Part shown: positions 11,863 to 23,473 of the stretch, in pieces
Position numbering within the stretch: the stretch's first letter is position 1
Layout: every line of letters begins with the position of its first letter
Source: Crocodylus rhombifer
Taxonomy: Eukaryota; Chordata; Crocodylia; Crocodylidae
Direction: 5' to 3'
Assembly (NCBI GenBank): GCA_038503035.1
Contig: JAVSML010000943.1
Location: forward strand, 130,841 to 194,840
Length of the DNA: 64,000 bases
Translations under genes and position numbers: made by a program
The notes under the pieces: generated by a model
Seen by the model: the letters and a program-made list of their open reading frames with translations, nothing else
Database searches by the model: none
Told to the model about the DNA's origin: nothing

Positions 11863-14800
11863 AGGAAAAAGAGTGAAGAAAAAAAAATGGTCTTGCTTTG
11901 TATTTTAAAATGTTTTAAGATAAGAAAAACTCTTCTGCTTATTATGACTCCATACACAGTTTTTTTGGAACAAATGTTCTTCCTTTCCTAAAAACAAAAA
12001 AGGTGATAACAGTTTTCAAAACAAAACGTGCTGCTGAGCAAGCAACTGTTATGATTTACCCCTGACTTTCTTTTCAAGGATGCTTTGTTTAAATGATTTT
12101 AGGTATAAAAAGGTATGTTAACTTGTAGAGGGGAGGAGTTCTGTTAGATCTCCTCCCTACGATTGTATGGTATAGTAGCCAATAAACTCAGACTGAGTCT
12201 GTGAATTCTAATACCAAACACAACGCAGTTTGATTTCTTCCACACATAGCATCCACTGTATCCCAAGAGACAAAGTATTCCCAGTACTAAGCATGGAACT
12301 TCACTCATGCCACTTCACTAATGGCAACTATTTGAAATGACATATTGTGGCTTTTGACATCAAGGTGCCAGTAAGTACAGGTTTGGGGCTATTCTGATTT
12401 ATGCCAGGAACTTGAGCTATTCCACCATTTCTTTTCTTCTGTTCTGTATTGCCCATAGCTCAGCTTGACCAAATAACTTGTCTCCAGTATATGAATATTT
12501 ACCAGACTCCCAGCCACAGACTTTCTGACACTTTTATAATAAAAAGGAGTGTTTTAGTTTACTGAAATCATACCAAAGTAATTCTCAAAGGAATAGCTCA
12601 TCTTTCTGAAGACATTTCTCATTAGAAATTTAAATCACCCGCCTATTCTATAGGACTCTTTTCTACCATAAAACACTATTTTTAGTGACAATTTACATTT
12701 TAAACCTAGGATACCTCGTGTCCATTTGAAATGGCAAATAATTGCAATAACAGAACATTCTGAATGCCATAGGTACTGAATTCATATTTATTTTAGACTT
12801 GGAAGGCTGTATCAGGACAACATTTAGCAAATTAAAATAATTTCTTTTTCTGCTCCGTTGCACACAACCTTTTAGAGTACATAGAGCACAGATATAGGTT
12901 TCTATATGAATTGCAAATGACCTTCTAAGACTTTAAGCTACTGCTTATCTGTGGTACACCTGCTGCAACATTTTTGTAAAGTGTATTAGTTTTGAAAACG
13001 TTTTCATCACCTTTAGTAGAATCGTTTCCTTTCTTTTAACTGTTTGATGTTCCTTTTAAAGTAACAAACCTAGAAGTCTATATATTTTAGAATGTTCACG
13101 TTTGCTTTTGAAGGGAAGAAAAAGCCAATTTCATGGGTTCCAAATCTGAACCATGTTATCAGTCAATGTTCTGAAGTTTCTCCAAAGCTTCTCATCCAAA
13201 AATAAGTATACCTAAAATATCTAATATGCTAGTATTCTGAATTAAAGGTGGATGTTATATTTTTGTCTCTCCATGAATTGTTATCGCTGGAAAGTAGCAA
13301 TTCAGAAAATGGCACAATAGCAATGCAAGCCCCACTAAATTTACTCATGTGTTCACTTTTTCCAGAGACGCTGCTTAACTTTGAGAAGAACCTAAATTGT
13401 AAGGCTCTGGGTTTGATCCAGTCTACTGCAGGGAGTTTTCTTGTATTGAGGAAAATGAGAGGCAGATAGTAACTGAAAATAAACTGTGCTCATGCAAACT
13501 CTCCATATTGCTTTGTTATTTTAGTTCTTTGGTTGAAAACACTCAAAAAGCATTTTTTTAAATTCACTATATATTTTTGGCTATGTGTAGGTATGTACAC
13601 CCCACTAAGCAGAAGTAAAGGAGAGAAAGGCTCTATCTTCACCTACTGAGAGAATGGCTATGGAACAACTGTGTGGATGCTGACTGCATCAAAGGCTGAT
13701 GTAGCCTTTTGCAGCTGTCCTTTCAAGAATCAGAGGACTGTAAAAATTTATGCATAAATGTATCTGTTGGGCCAATCTCTCCTGCCATCTCTTTGCCCAT
13801 CTTCCTGCTTCCTGTGTGGTTTCCCTGTCTGTCCCCCTACAGGCTGGAATTTCATAATACACAAGTCTTTCTAATCCCCTTAACTTCCTTTTACCATAAT
13901 CCCCTTGACATCCTCTTGTGCAGCTGAACCATACAAGCTGTACTGCTATAGAACTCTCCACAACTACAGAAGTAGAGGAAGTTTTGTCCTTAAGTACATG
14001 ACAAGTCAGAAGTTCTTTTTAAGATGACTAATGATGACAGGTTAAGTGAACAGTAGGAACATACTTTTAAAATGGAAACTTGTACATTTTTAATAGTAAC
14101 ATATCTCAAAATAGTCACATCCCCCAACATTGCATCCTTTGGCTAGGCTTTAGCACAGGGACTGTCAACCTGAAAACACACCCTCCCCGCCACCCCCACC
14201 CCATTTCTACTAAAAAAAAAAACCAGTTATTAGAATTAGAACTGAACACTTCCTGCAAGTTTATTATGGAGCACCACTTTACTATCTCATGGAATTACTT
14301 AGCTGGCAATATTATAACAATATTATAGGTGCACATATACCTATCTTTGGCTTTGGTAGGTAAACCTTACCACCTGCTGACTACTTGCATAAGAAGAAAA
14401 TTTCAATGCATAATTTCAAATATGAAAACTATACGTGGAGCAGCGGTGCAGGGTGGTGGACAGCCATGGCAGCTGCCGTGTGCAAGCTACCCTCTCTATC
14501 CCCCCATGTCCAGCTGGCCAGGCAGCACCAGGCTGTGCACTTTCCTTATGTTTCAAAAATCCAGAATTTTCAAATTTCTGCCAGGTACTAGGTCCTAAGG
14601 TTGCCAGATTTATGAGGTTAGACTGTATTACATTAAGCAGGCAGGGTACTATTTTTTCAATATTATTTTGTGCCATTTAAATACCAAACTGAAAATTGAG
14701 CATATTATTAATTCAGCTCTAAAACAATTCACTAAGATCTAACAGTTCAGTCCAACCTTATAACTACAACAATGCAATTAGGGACCACAATCTTTTATTT

Positions 14801-15270
14801 ATCATATGTAACTAATGAGGAAATGCTTATAGTCTTCATCAGTCTTCAAGATCTTAGTCAAGTTACCACAAATATTAATTTGGCTAACAGTTTCTAAAAA
14901 AAAAATGTATAACATTATTTACAGGCCAGGAGCACTAGAGCAAATGACTGTAATAAATCTGACCATGTGATAAATTATTACATGACTGTCAAATTGATTA
15001 AACTTTTCTCCCTCCTACCACACACACTTTCTCTTCCTGGTATGTGCTCAAAATTGTTTTGTTTGGTTGGGGGTGGGAGTTGCTTAAATTTATAATCGGA
15101 AAGGTATTTAGACAAAATTTAGGAAACTACTTATTATTACTTTACTTTTAATACAAAAGGAAGTATTTTTCAACACTTTTTTTCCTTTCAGCATTTTGTT
15201 CCAAACTAAGTTCTTTAAGTCAGAATAATACCTTTTTATTTCTTTTTGGCAAATCACTTGTTCTACTAAT
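11863..15270. other. AT-rich tract, no gene recognised
   Basis: This is about 3.4 kb of largely unique-looking sequence. The GC-rich patch at 14430-14560 ends in 'gttgccagatttatgaggtt' with 'agactgta' at 14602-14628; inverted, this recalls a pogo/Tigger terminus, without a partner. Open frames at 13248-13469, 13689-13961 and 14329-14598 resemble no known protein. Confidence 0.5.
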
Positions 15271-15271
15271 T

Positions 15272-15299
15272 AATGAGAACTTATATACAAGTTCTCATT
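15272..15299. repeat. perfect 11-bp-arm hairpin
   Basis: AATGAGAACTT (15272-15282) and AAGTTCTCATT (15289-15299) are exact inverses around a 6-base loop. A further inverse, 'ttccaataagaac' (15367-15379), lies after the TA/TG-rich stretch, so this may be one terminus of a small MITE. Confidence 0.6.
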
Positions 15300-15307
15300 G
15301 GAATACT

Positions 15308-15362
15308 GTGCATATGCATATGTGTGTATGTATAATACACATATATATAATACATGTATACA
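15308..15362 (+). repeat. TATG/TA-rich microsatellite
   Basis: Interrupted alternation of 'catatg', 'tgtgtatg', 'acacatatatata' and 'acatgtatacata'. The purine-pyrimidine alternation is almost unbroken. Confidence 0.7.
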
Positions 15363-15379
15363 TACTTTTCCAATAAGAA

Positions 15380-16325
15380 CATATATAATATTTCAATGAG
15401 CCTTATATGTTTTTATATAACATTCAGTTTTAACTGTCAGGTAAAAATTGCAGAACTTATTGTATGATTTTCATTATACATAAATTATAGGAAGAACATA
15501 ATTGGGTCCTACAATTATTAGAAATTAAAGATGGAAAAGTCCTGTTAATGAAAATTGTCTTGGTATCATGTTTGTACAGTACTTTATGGCTACATTATCT
15601 CATGCATTTGCTGGTATAATTTTAAGTCTTAGTGTCCTCTGCAGAATTCCTGAGAGGAGGAGGAAGTATGCTCCTAAGAAAATGTGTCTCATAAGGCATG
15701 TAGGTGATACGGCTTTCTAACAGTGTAGATTACCAAGACTTATGGGTGAAGAATTACATTTTTGCAAATTTTCCTATTCCCTTTCTTCACTGTGATGTAT
15801 CTTGTGTTTGCAAATTGGATTTTCTAGTTACACAATCAGCCAGTCTGGATGGAAGCATGCCATCCCTTTTAGGGGGGAGAATTCCAGGAACAATGGTTAT
15901 TGCAGTACTCCAGTCAGTTTTTCAGTCTCTCCTCTGTATACCCCTATGTTTTCCTGGAAGTCCTCTACCCCTAAATATAAAGAAAATCCTGTTATGCAGC
16001 AGCTATTACCCACTTCCTGTCCAGACTCTAGACTAAGCCCCCCAGTTTAATCAAATTTTTTTTTTGCCGCCACTCTTTTAAAATGTTGGAGAGAGAACAT
16101 ATAAATTCTAGGTCTGTTTCAATGTATCCTACAAAAGAAATGTAATTTTTATACTCTGTGATTCTACATCATAATGTAATACTGAATTCTCCTGTATACA
16201 GAAAGATGATGAAAACTTTTTTATATAAAAAAAAATAAAAGGTAGTATGAACCATTTTATTTTAAGTACACTATTTGTGTGTCATGTCTGTCGATTTCAA
16301 CATAGCCATTTGTTGTGGCTTTTTA
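15380..16325. other. AT-rich tract, no gene recognised
   Basis: Open frames at 15704-16036 and 15802-16050 overlap in different frames and show no family resemblance. I see nothing else. Confidence 0.5.
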
Positions 16326-17198
16326 GGGCACTTGTACAGGTGACGGTCATCATGATATACACCTGATGAAAATGTCATTTGTGTGGCTTAATGGCACCAC
16401 ACATTACACATGCACCAGTTTTGAGGGTTTTAGATGAGTTTGTATCATTGCAAACTAAACTACATCTGGATGTAGTTTAGCTTGCACTGGTGTGTTGCAG
16501 CTGTCAGCTCATCTGCCAGCCATGGAAGTGGTGGCAGGCTCTGCAGAAAAAAAGGATCAGGCCCCTTGCTGCTTCTGCTTTTAGCATGCAGAAGGGAGAA
16601 GCAGTGAAGAGCCCAATCCTTTTTTTTCTTTTCAAAAGAGCCTGTCTGCTTCTCCTGCCGCCAGAGGCAAGCTGCTGATAGGTCAAGTTTTCCCTGAGCT
16701 GTGGGAGCCCCACTCCTATCCCCCACAGTGGTGGTGCCCCAGGGCTGCCCAGGCAGGCTGCTAGTTGGCCGGCCTCAGCTTGGAGGCAGCACCTGGTCTG
16801 ATCCAACTGCCCCTGGAGCCCACCCACTGGAAACCCTTCAGGTGTTGCTCCTTGAGAGAGCTCAGGGAAGAGTTGGATAGGGCTGGGTGCTGATTCAAAG
16901 CTGGGGGACCACTGACTTGCTAGCAGCTTGCCTAGGCAACCCTGGGGGGTGCCGCTAGTGTAGAGGGAAGGACTGGGGCCCCCTGCAGTTCAGGGGATAC
17001 TTGGCCCACTGGCAGCTTGCTTCCCAGCTGTGGAGAAGCTCCAGCTGCAACAACAACAAAAAAAAGAAGGATCAGACCCCTCTGGAACATGATGGAAATA
17101 TTGAAATGGTGGGTTTCAATTAAAACCCCGCCTTTCCAATTTCGGGGTCATAAAATAAAACCCTAAGAACTAAATGCCCATCACATGTACAAGCACCC
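16326..17198. mobile_element. non-autonomous DNA transposon, about 870 bp
   Basis: Terminal inverted repeats: GGGCACTTGTACAGGTGACG at 16326 against GGGTGCTTGTACATGTGATG read inward from 17198. Inside the left end is a 38-bp near-perfect palindrome at 16449-16486 (arms around 'aaactaaactacatc'), followed by a GC-rich core with no transposase. No target duplication is obvious. Open frames at 16460-16827 (both strands) are core sequence, not genes. The hAT superfamily is likely but unproven. Confidence 0.65.
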
Positions 17199-19655
17199 GT
17201 AAAGCAAGTTAGTTCAAAGTTCTGGTTGTTTTTCCATGCAATGTGTTGGTGTGACTGAAAATGCTTTAACAAAATTATTTATCCCCTTGTAAATATTGAT
17301 ATGACTTATCTGGAAGAACCATTGCTAATGTTTAAGAAATGCAGCCTTTTTATTTCTTCAGATCTGTAGTTTTAGGTTGCACAAGACATATCACTAAAGT
17401 GTTGTTCCATAGTGTGACTTAAGAGTTGCTCTTTCATGTTATCTTTAACTGTGAGGTGTATAACAAATATGCACCCTCCGTACTTCACCACAAACTTCTG
17501 GGAAGAAAACAATGAAATCTTCTTGCTCTTATACTCTGTTTCTGTCTCCTAAAAGACAGGAACTCTTTCTATGTGTAAACTATATCACCATCCCTCTTGG
17601 CTACTATGATGAATGGTCATTTTTCTCCTATTTTCTGGCAGTGTGGAAGAGATGAGTGCCATCATAATTTTTCTTGTTCACTTCATTCAGCGTAATTTAT
17701 TAAACAAGAAAGATAAGACAGTAGATCTCAATTTGGGGGTCTGTAATGACTAAGGAGTTCAGCTGTTTAGGCAGCCTGTCTCACTGTCGCTTGCCATGCC
17801 CTGATGTAGTACTTGGTTGGAGAAGTATAGTGTAAGAGGCTGCCTTATGAATGTGGCCCTGGTGTCAGGGTCAAAGTACGTGGCTCCACCTTACCCTACA
17901 TTGCATCCATCTCCACCCTCGGATCTCAACAGCACTGGTTAAATTAACAGAACCCTCAGTTGGGTTCTTGTTCACTCTTTGAAGTTAGGTACTCTGTCAA
18001 GGATGATTACCAGTCCTTAGGCCTCTTTCTCCAATTATAATAATTGCAAACCAAAATAATAATTTAAGGTAAGAAGTTGGTATTCTTTAACAAGTTTCCC
18101 TCTTTCTGGGACTCCACTTCAAGGGCAGCTTCTTGTTGCCCCATCTACAATGCCCTGGGGTCTTTTAACTACAATCCCAAAAGTCACTGGTCACACTTTG
18201 CCAACTCATAATTCCCCCATCACAATCTGTGTTCCCATCAGAGATGCTTTCCCACACTGTTAATACTCACAGCATGGGTCCAGCCCCACCTCAGTCAGCG
18301 ATCAGACTGTCTCGTTGTCTGAGGCTGACTGCTGCCCAGAAATTACAGTCCTCCCTGATCAGGGTCCTCACTGCCCGGCTCACATCCTGCCCCTTGGTTG
18401 GAACTTGACTCTTTACTTACAGTTCCTGTCTGAAACAATCTCCCTCTCTCTGTCTCTCACCATCTTTTCTTCCGCAGGTCCAGAAAGTCTTACACCACCA
18501 GCACCCCAAGGAATACCAGCAAAACCATCATTGTTCAATGTCGCCTTCTAGGAATTGCTGCTCCAGCATTTATCCACCAGCGCCTCTGCATCAGCCTACG
18601 TAAGTTTCTGTACCTGGTCCTGGCCCCCTTTCCAAGGGTATGTCCTTTTTTATCTGCAGTTGGGAGTTTTTTCTCCCCACCTGGAAGCTCAGCATCCTTT
18701 AAGTTTTGTACACCCCCTACGTCATTCTCATATGCCAAGTATAAAGGGGCCGCATCTCTGTTTAACTGAACCTAGCCAACAAAGCTCTGGCATCAGCTCA
18801 TCCACAGGCTCATTCACATGGGACAGATTGTGACTCCCTGCTACAGGGCCACTAACAGTTAAGCAGCATGCAAACATTAATGATCGTTAGGAAGAGGTCA
18901 TATCTAGATCTCATTTTGATAGAAAGAACAGAAGAAAGTCCTGGTATGAAAAAACTTGAGAAAAAGGAAAGGACAAAAGAAATTGCAATAAATTAAATAT
19001 GAATCATAAAACTATACCTTTAGAAAGTAAAGGCTTGATTGCTAAGAAATTATCCTGTATAAGTGACTGAAGTAAGTAATTTTATTTCTTTATGGTTATC
19101 TAGCTTACATAAGACCTTAAATTTATGCAAGACCTATTATATTCAAGAACTTGAAAATTAAATTTTAATTGAAGTCTGGTAACATTGCCAATGTGAAAAT
19201 AAGCCATGCATGTACATCCACAAAAAGAAAACATCTCTCACTCTTTAAAATACACACTTAAAAACAAATTGTGTCCTTAAAATAGGTAATATGCACCATT
19301 CTATTTTGAAGATATAATTTGTTTGTAATGTTTGCTGTTAGTTTTTAACACGGCTATTTGTTGTAACACTTATAATGAATTGTAGGCTGAATGTCTCTAA
19401 GAATGGAAAGTACAGACAAAGGGGTAGAGTCTATTTTGATGAGAGCATAATTCCCATGAACACTGGTAGAAGATGCGTGTACACACTGAGTGGGTATCAA
19501 GATTCCCATAATTATCTTCTAAGCTAAGAATTTGTGGAAACTGAATATTTATTTCAGACAAATTGTTGCAAAAAGAAGATAAACCTATTCAAAAGCTCTA
19601 CAAATACAATGGAAAATACATCTTTCTGAATCTGTTTATAATATCTCATTAAAGT
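17199..19655. other. tract without recognised gene; C/T-rich part 17,880-18,840
   Basis: The C/T-rich stretch could be an old LTR or DNA element, but I found no termini or paired copy. The frames 18315-18551 and 18555-18833 are unremarkable. Flanks are AT-rich. Confidence 0.35.
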
Positions 19656-19659
19656 AGTA

Positions 19660-19735
19660 GTATGGAATTACAGAGTTAGATGGGACCTCAAGGGTCATCT
19701 GGTTCAACATCCTGGACAAATGCAACAAAGTTCTT
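19660..19735 (-). mobile_element. CR1 LINE copy 3: 3' terminal scrap
   Basis: Reading '..ggaattacagagttagat' and 'gggacctcaagggtcatctgg' on the plus strand gives the reverse complement of the CR1 3' end ('ccagatgacccttgaggtcc'). It is about 75 bp, heavily decayed, and lacks the regular tail repeat. Confidence 0.65.
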
Positions 19736-19754
19736 CCTAAATCACAAAATATTT

Positions 19755-20080
19755 TATTATTCTATAACACCTCACATCTAAAAACCTATTGCAAATGGAT
19801 TAAGCCTCAACACATTTCTGTCTGATAGATAATATTTACTTCATTTTATAGAAATTTCAGCACAGAAGGATTTACACTAACATTTTTAAATAGAGTCATT
19901 GGTGTTGGATAGGCACCCAAAAAATGAGCCATTTAGAAGTAGTCATTATTGAAAACTCAACCATTAAGTAACATGCCAAGAACCAAACATCAGTCAACGG
20001 CAGAACCAAAAATAAAGATCAGATTGCTTGTGTCAATCCTCTGCTAGAGCTATGAAACAGTCACTGAATTTCCTGAGAAA
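19755..20080 (-). mobile_element. MIR-like CORE-SINE relic
   Basis: In plus orientation the order is: a seed near 'cctattgcaaatggattaagcctcaacaca'-type sequence, then 'ttcattttatagaaatttcag' (compare MIR 'cattttacagatgaggaaac'), then 'gtcaacggcagaaccaaaaata' (compare 'gtggcagagc.ggat'), then 'gtcaatcctctgctagagct'. That order matches the antisense of a MIR-type SINE. It is strongly diverged and interrupted near 19895-19960. Assignment is by recognition of the core order. Confidence 0.5.
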
Positions 20081-20190
20081 ATGTCTGGATGAACATGTGC
20101 AGACATTACATTTAGATTAGTCAAGGTCCACAGGGGTGTTTGGCAAAGTGGTTCCAGCTAGGGATGTTACCAGCATCTATAGTTAGGGGG

Positions 20191-20352
20191 CAGGCTGAAG
20201 TTAAATTTGGGCTCATGCACTGAGCCAGAGGGATTACCAGAACTAGATGTCAGGAAGTGAGCCAAAGTCAAACCGGGGTTCATGTGCTGAGGCAGGGAAT
20301 TACCAGAAGCAGATATCAGGAAGCAGACTGAACTCAAACTAGGGTTTCAAAG
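20191..20352 (+). repeat. tandem repeat, about 68-bp period, 2.4 units
   Basis: Units start at 20191, 20261 and 20328, each reading roughly 'gctgaa.tcaaa..ggg.ttcatg..ctgag..aggga.taccagaa..agat.tcaggaag'. This style occurs inside some sauropsid LTRs, but no LTR boundary is visible. Confidence 0.7.
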
Positions 20353-20682
20353 TTCAGAGACTGGGTATGCAGACAAGAATGCAGAAGCAGGAGCAGGAAC
20401 CAGGAAAGTCACATGGATGAAAGCTACACACAAACTGAGGCCAGTCTGTTGGGCAGCAGGGGAAGAGCTACTCAAGAACATCCCTGAAACCAATTGGCAG
20501 GCTCAGTTTCAAATGGCTCTGCTTAGGGTGTTGAATATTGCTGTCCTGAGCTGCAGTGCAAGATCCACATAACTAGGTTTAGATTGATCTAAATGCTGAT
20601 CTGTGTAGGTGTTCAGAAAGGTTAAATAGGGCAAGTAATAGCAGGCCCAACCCTAATTAGATCACCTGAAGAGGTGAGCTAA

Positions 20683-22780
20683 GTTTCATAGATCTCATAG
20701 AGTTCATAGACATTAGGACTGGAATGGACCTTGCAAGATCATCAGGTCCAGCCCCTGCCCAAGGGGCAAGAAGTCAGCTGGGGTCAAATGATCCCAGAAA
20801 AATAGGCATCCAGGTGTTTCTTAAAAGCATTCAGAGTAGGTGCTTACTCCACTTCTGGGGGAGACTATTCCAGGCTCTAGGGACTCAGAAGGTAAATAAG
20901 TTTTTCCTTATGTCCAGCCCAAAATGGTCTTCCAGGAGTTTGTGACCATTCAAACTTATCTTCCCCTGGGGTGCCTTGATGAACAGGCATTCTCCCAGTT
21001 CCTGGTGCACACCCCTTATATACTTATATGCTGTCACCAAGTCATCCCTAAGCCTTTGCTTCTCCAGGCTGAAGAGTCCCATGGCTCTCAGCCTCTCCTC
21101 ATAAGGCCTTCTCTCTTGTCTTGTAATTATGCACATGACTCTCTCAAGTTTCTCCACATCGTTTCTAAAGTGAGGAGCCTGTAATTGGATGCAGTACTCC
21201 AGCCACAGCCTCACTAAGGCCGAGTACAGCAGGAGGATGACTTCCTGGGTCTTGCTTGAGATGCATCGGTAGATGCAAGACAGAGTTTTGTTTGCTTTCC
21301 TGGCTGTGCATTGGTGGCTAATGTTCATCTTGTCATCAATCATGACCCCCAAGTCTCTTTCAGTCATGGTGCTAGCAAGTGTAGCACTGCCAAGCCTATA
21401 AGTATGATGTGGGTTTCTTCTCCCAAGGTGGAACACCTTGCATTTCTCCATGTTGAATGCCATCAGGTTTTCATCTGCTCACCTTGTGAGCCTGTCCAGG
21501 CTGGCCTAAATCACCAGCCTATCCTTTAGTGTGACCACACTTCCCCATAGTTTGGTGTCATCAGCAAACTTAGCCAGTCCGCTTCTGACACCAGAATCCA
21601 GATAATTTATAAATACATTAAAGAGTACTGGTCCGAGTATGGACACCTGGGGAAGGCCACTGGTCACCATGCACCATGTTGATTCAGTTCCATTGACTAT
21701 CACTCTTATAGTCAATCCATGGAGCCAGTTCCCCAGCCAACAAACTGTAAGGTTGTTGAGGCCATAGTTCCCCAATTTTACCATGAGGACATCAAGTTAT
21801 ATCCTTTTTTGAAGTCCAAATATATTATATCAACCTCTTCTCCAGGTGATGCATCACTTTGTCATAGAAGGAAATGAGGTTGGCCTGGCAAGACCTACCC
21901 ACAATGAAGCCATGGTAGCTATGTCTTAGAATGTTGACATCTGTTAGCCTGCTGTTAATGGTTTCTTTGATGATTTTTTTCAAAATCTTTCCAGGGATTG
22001 AGATCAAACTGATTGGTCTGTAGTTCCCTGGATCTTCCTTCCTCCATTTCTTAGAGATAGGTATCACATTGGCCCCCTTCCAATCTTCAGGAACCTCTCC
22101 CAAGCACCACAATTAATTCTGAAATACCATCACCATTGGCTGTGCTACAAAGTCAGCCAGCTCCTTTAGCAGTCGTGGGTGCATTCCATCCAGGCCAGCT
22201 GATTTGTGGATGTCCAGCCTCTCAAGGTGTTCAGCCTCTCAGCCTCTCAAGGTGTCCAGCCTCTCAAGCCTCGTAAGATCTTCACCAAAGATGGGTGTAT
22301 GTTTGCCCTTACCCTGGTAATCCTGCATCTTGTCAGGCAGAGTGATCCCCTTGGTCTGGTGAAAACCAACACAAAATAATCACTAAAGAAGTTAGCTTTT
22401 TCCTGGGTGTCACTTATCAGCTGCCCCATTTGGTTCAGCAGCTGTGCAGTATTGCCTTTGTTTTTCTCTGACTTTCCACATATCTGAAGAAGGACTTTTT
22501 ATTGTCCTTGATTATTGTAGCCAGCTTGAGTTTGGTTTCAGCCTTGGCTTTCCTAGTTCACTCCTTATGCGTATGGGCCAGTGCTGAATACTCCTCCTTA
22601 GTGATGTTTCCTGACTTCCATCCCATATATACTTCTCTTTTCAGATACAGGAGGTTCATGAGTTCCCTATTGGGCCAAGGGGGTCGCCCAGCCCCATTCC
22701 TACCTTTCCTATGGGCTGGAATGGATTTTGCTTGTGTTTCAAGGATTGCACCCTTAAGGAGTGACCACTCATCATGAACA
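20683..22780 (-). mobile_element. CR1 LINE copy 4, longest copy, 5'-truncated
   Basis: About 2.1 kb of CR1 on the minus strand. The 3' end lies at 20683-20780 (tail 'tatgaactctatgagatcta' type, 'ggtccattccagtcctaatg'), and the 5' break is at about 22780, where it abuts the 'ttaccatattt' element. Its body and tail match the 28 kb copy rather than the 4 kb copy. A small internal duplication of 'cagcctctcaaggtgt' units lies at 22213-22268. Confidence 0.93.
20885..22780 (-). pseudogene. CR1 pol fragment (pre-RT linker to C-terminus), multiply frameshifted
   Basis: Successive frames from 5' to 3' are: 22558-22780 (region between endonuclease and RT, with the WPNREL and KEEYSA segments); 22247-22429; 21825-22112 (RT fingers with VPEDWKGANVIPI and NYRPISL); 21506-21784 (palm, with [11 protein letters not shown] and FADDTKLWG, catalytic box at 21557-21568); and 20885-21463 (C-terminal part with LGVMIDDKMNIS and the DIRKN segment). 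At least four frame breaks separate them. The endonuclease is absent. This is a dead copy. Confidence 0.9.
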
Positions 22781-23473
22781 TTACCATATTTCACAGTGTA
22801 TAAGTCAAGGTTTGATGTCCAATTTTTAATTCTCAACAACTACTTATATACTCTATCACTGTCCCCTGTGAATGGTGCAGGGCTCAGTACTCAGCTGGCA
22901 CAACCCAGACAGTGCCACTTGCAAGGGATGGGAGTGCACCAGCCAAGTGCCAAACCCAGAGCTGCTTGCAGGGGACAGGGCTTGGGACAGGGCTGGGCTC
23001 AGTGCTCAGCTGGTGTGCCCCATCCCTTGCAAGCAGTGCTGCCTGGGCCACGCCACACCAGCTGAGTGCTGAGTCCATCACCACTAGCAGGGAACGAGAC
23101 TGCACCAGTCAAGCACTGAGCCTGGCCACACCACTCAAGCACCAAGCCTAGTGTACTCACAGGGGATGGTTCTGAGTTTGGCACCTGGCAGTGCCACTCA
23201 CAGTGGGCGGGGCCAGGCTCAGTGCTCAGCTGGCATGGCTCAGGCTGTGCTTGCAGGAGGTGGGGCCATACCAGCCGAGCCTGGTACCATCCCCTGCAAG
23301 TAGTGCTGCAGCACATGTCCACTGTGGGCCTGGGCGCCTGGCCCACAGTGAGGGCATGCAGGGGTTGGTATAAGCCGACCCCATATTTCTGATCCCAAAA
23401 GTTAGGTCAACATACACACTGGATCTATGAAATTCCTAACTTTTTGGATCAGAAAAATGGGTTTGACTTATAC
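22781..23473. mobile_element. TIR element with GC-rich repetitive core
   Basis: The left terminus 'ttaccatatttcacagtgta' then 'taagtcaa' (22781-22808) is answered by the inverse 'ttgacttatac' at 23463-23473. A third copy in plus orientation at 23368-23406 forms a 39-bp stem with 23435-23473 (28-base loop), both arms containing 'ctgatccaaaaagttagg'. The core at 22870-23350 repeats 'cagtgctcagctgg' and 'gtgccacttgcaaggga' motifs. The many overlapping frames in the core are artefacts of its composition. Family not named. Confidence 0.6.

Noticed and set aside
22796..23417. Cluster of short frames on both strands
   Set aside because: They fall in the repetitive GC-rich core of a TIR element; all frames are similarly open.
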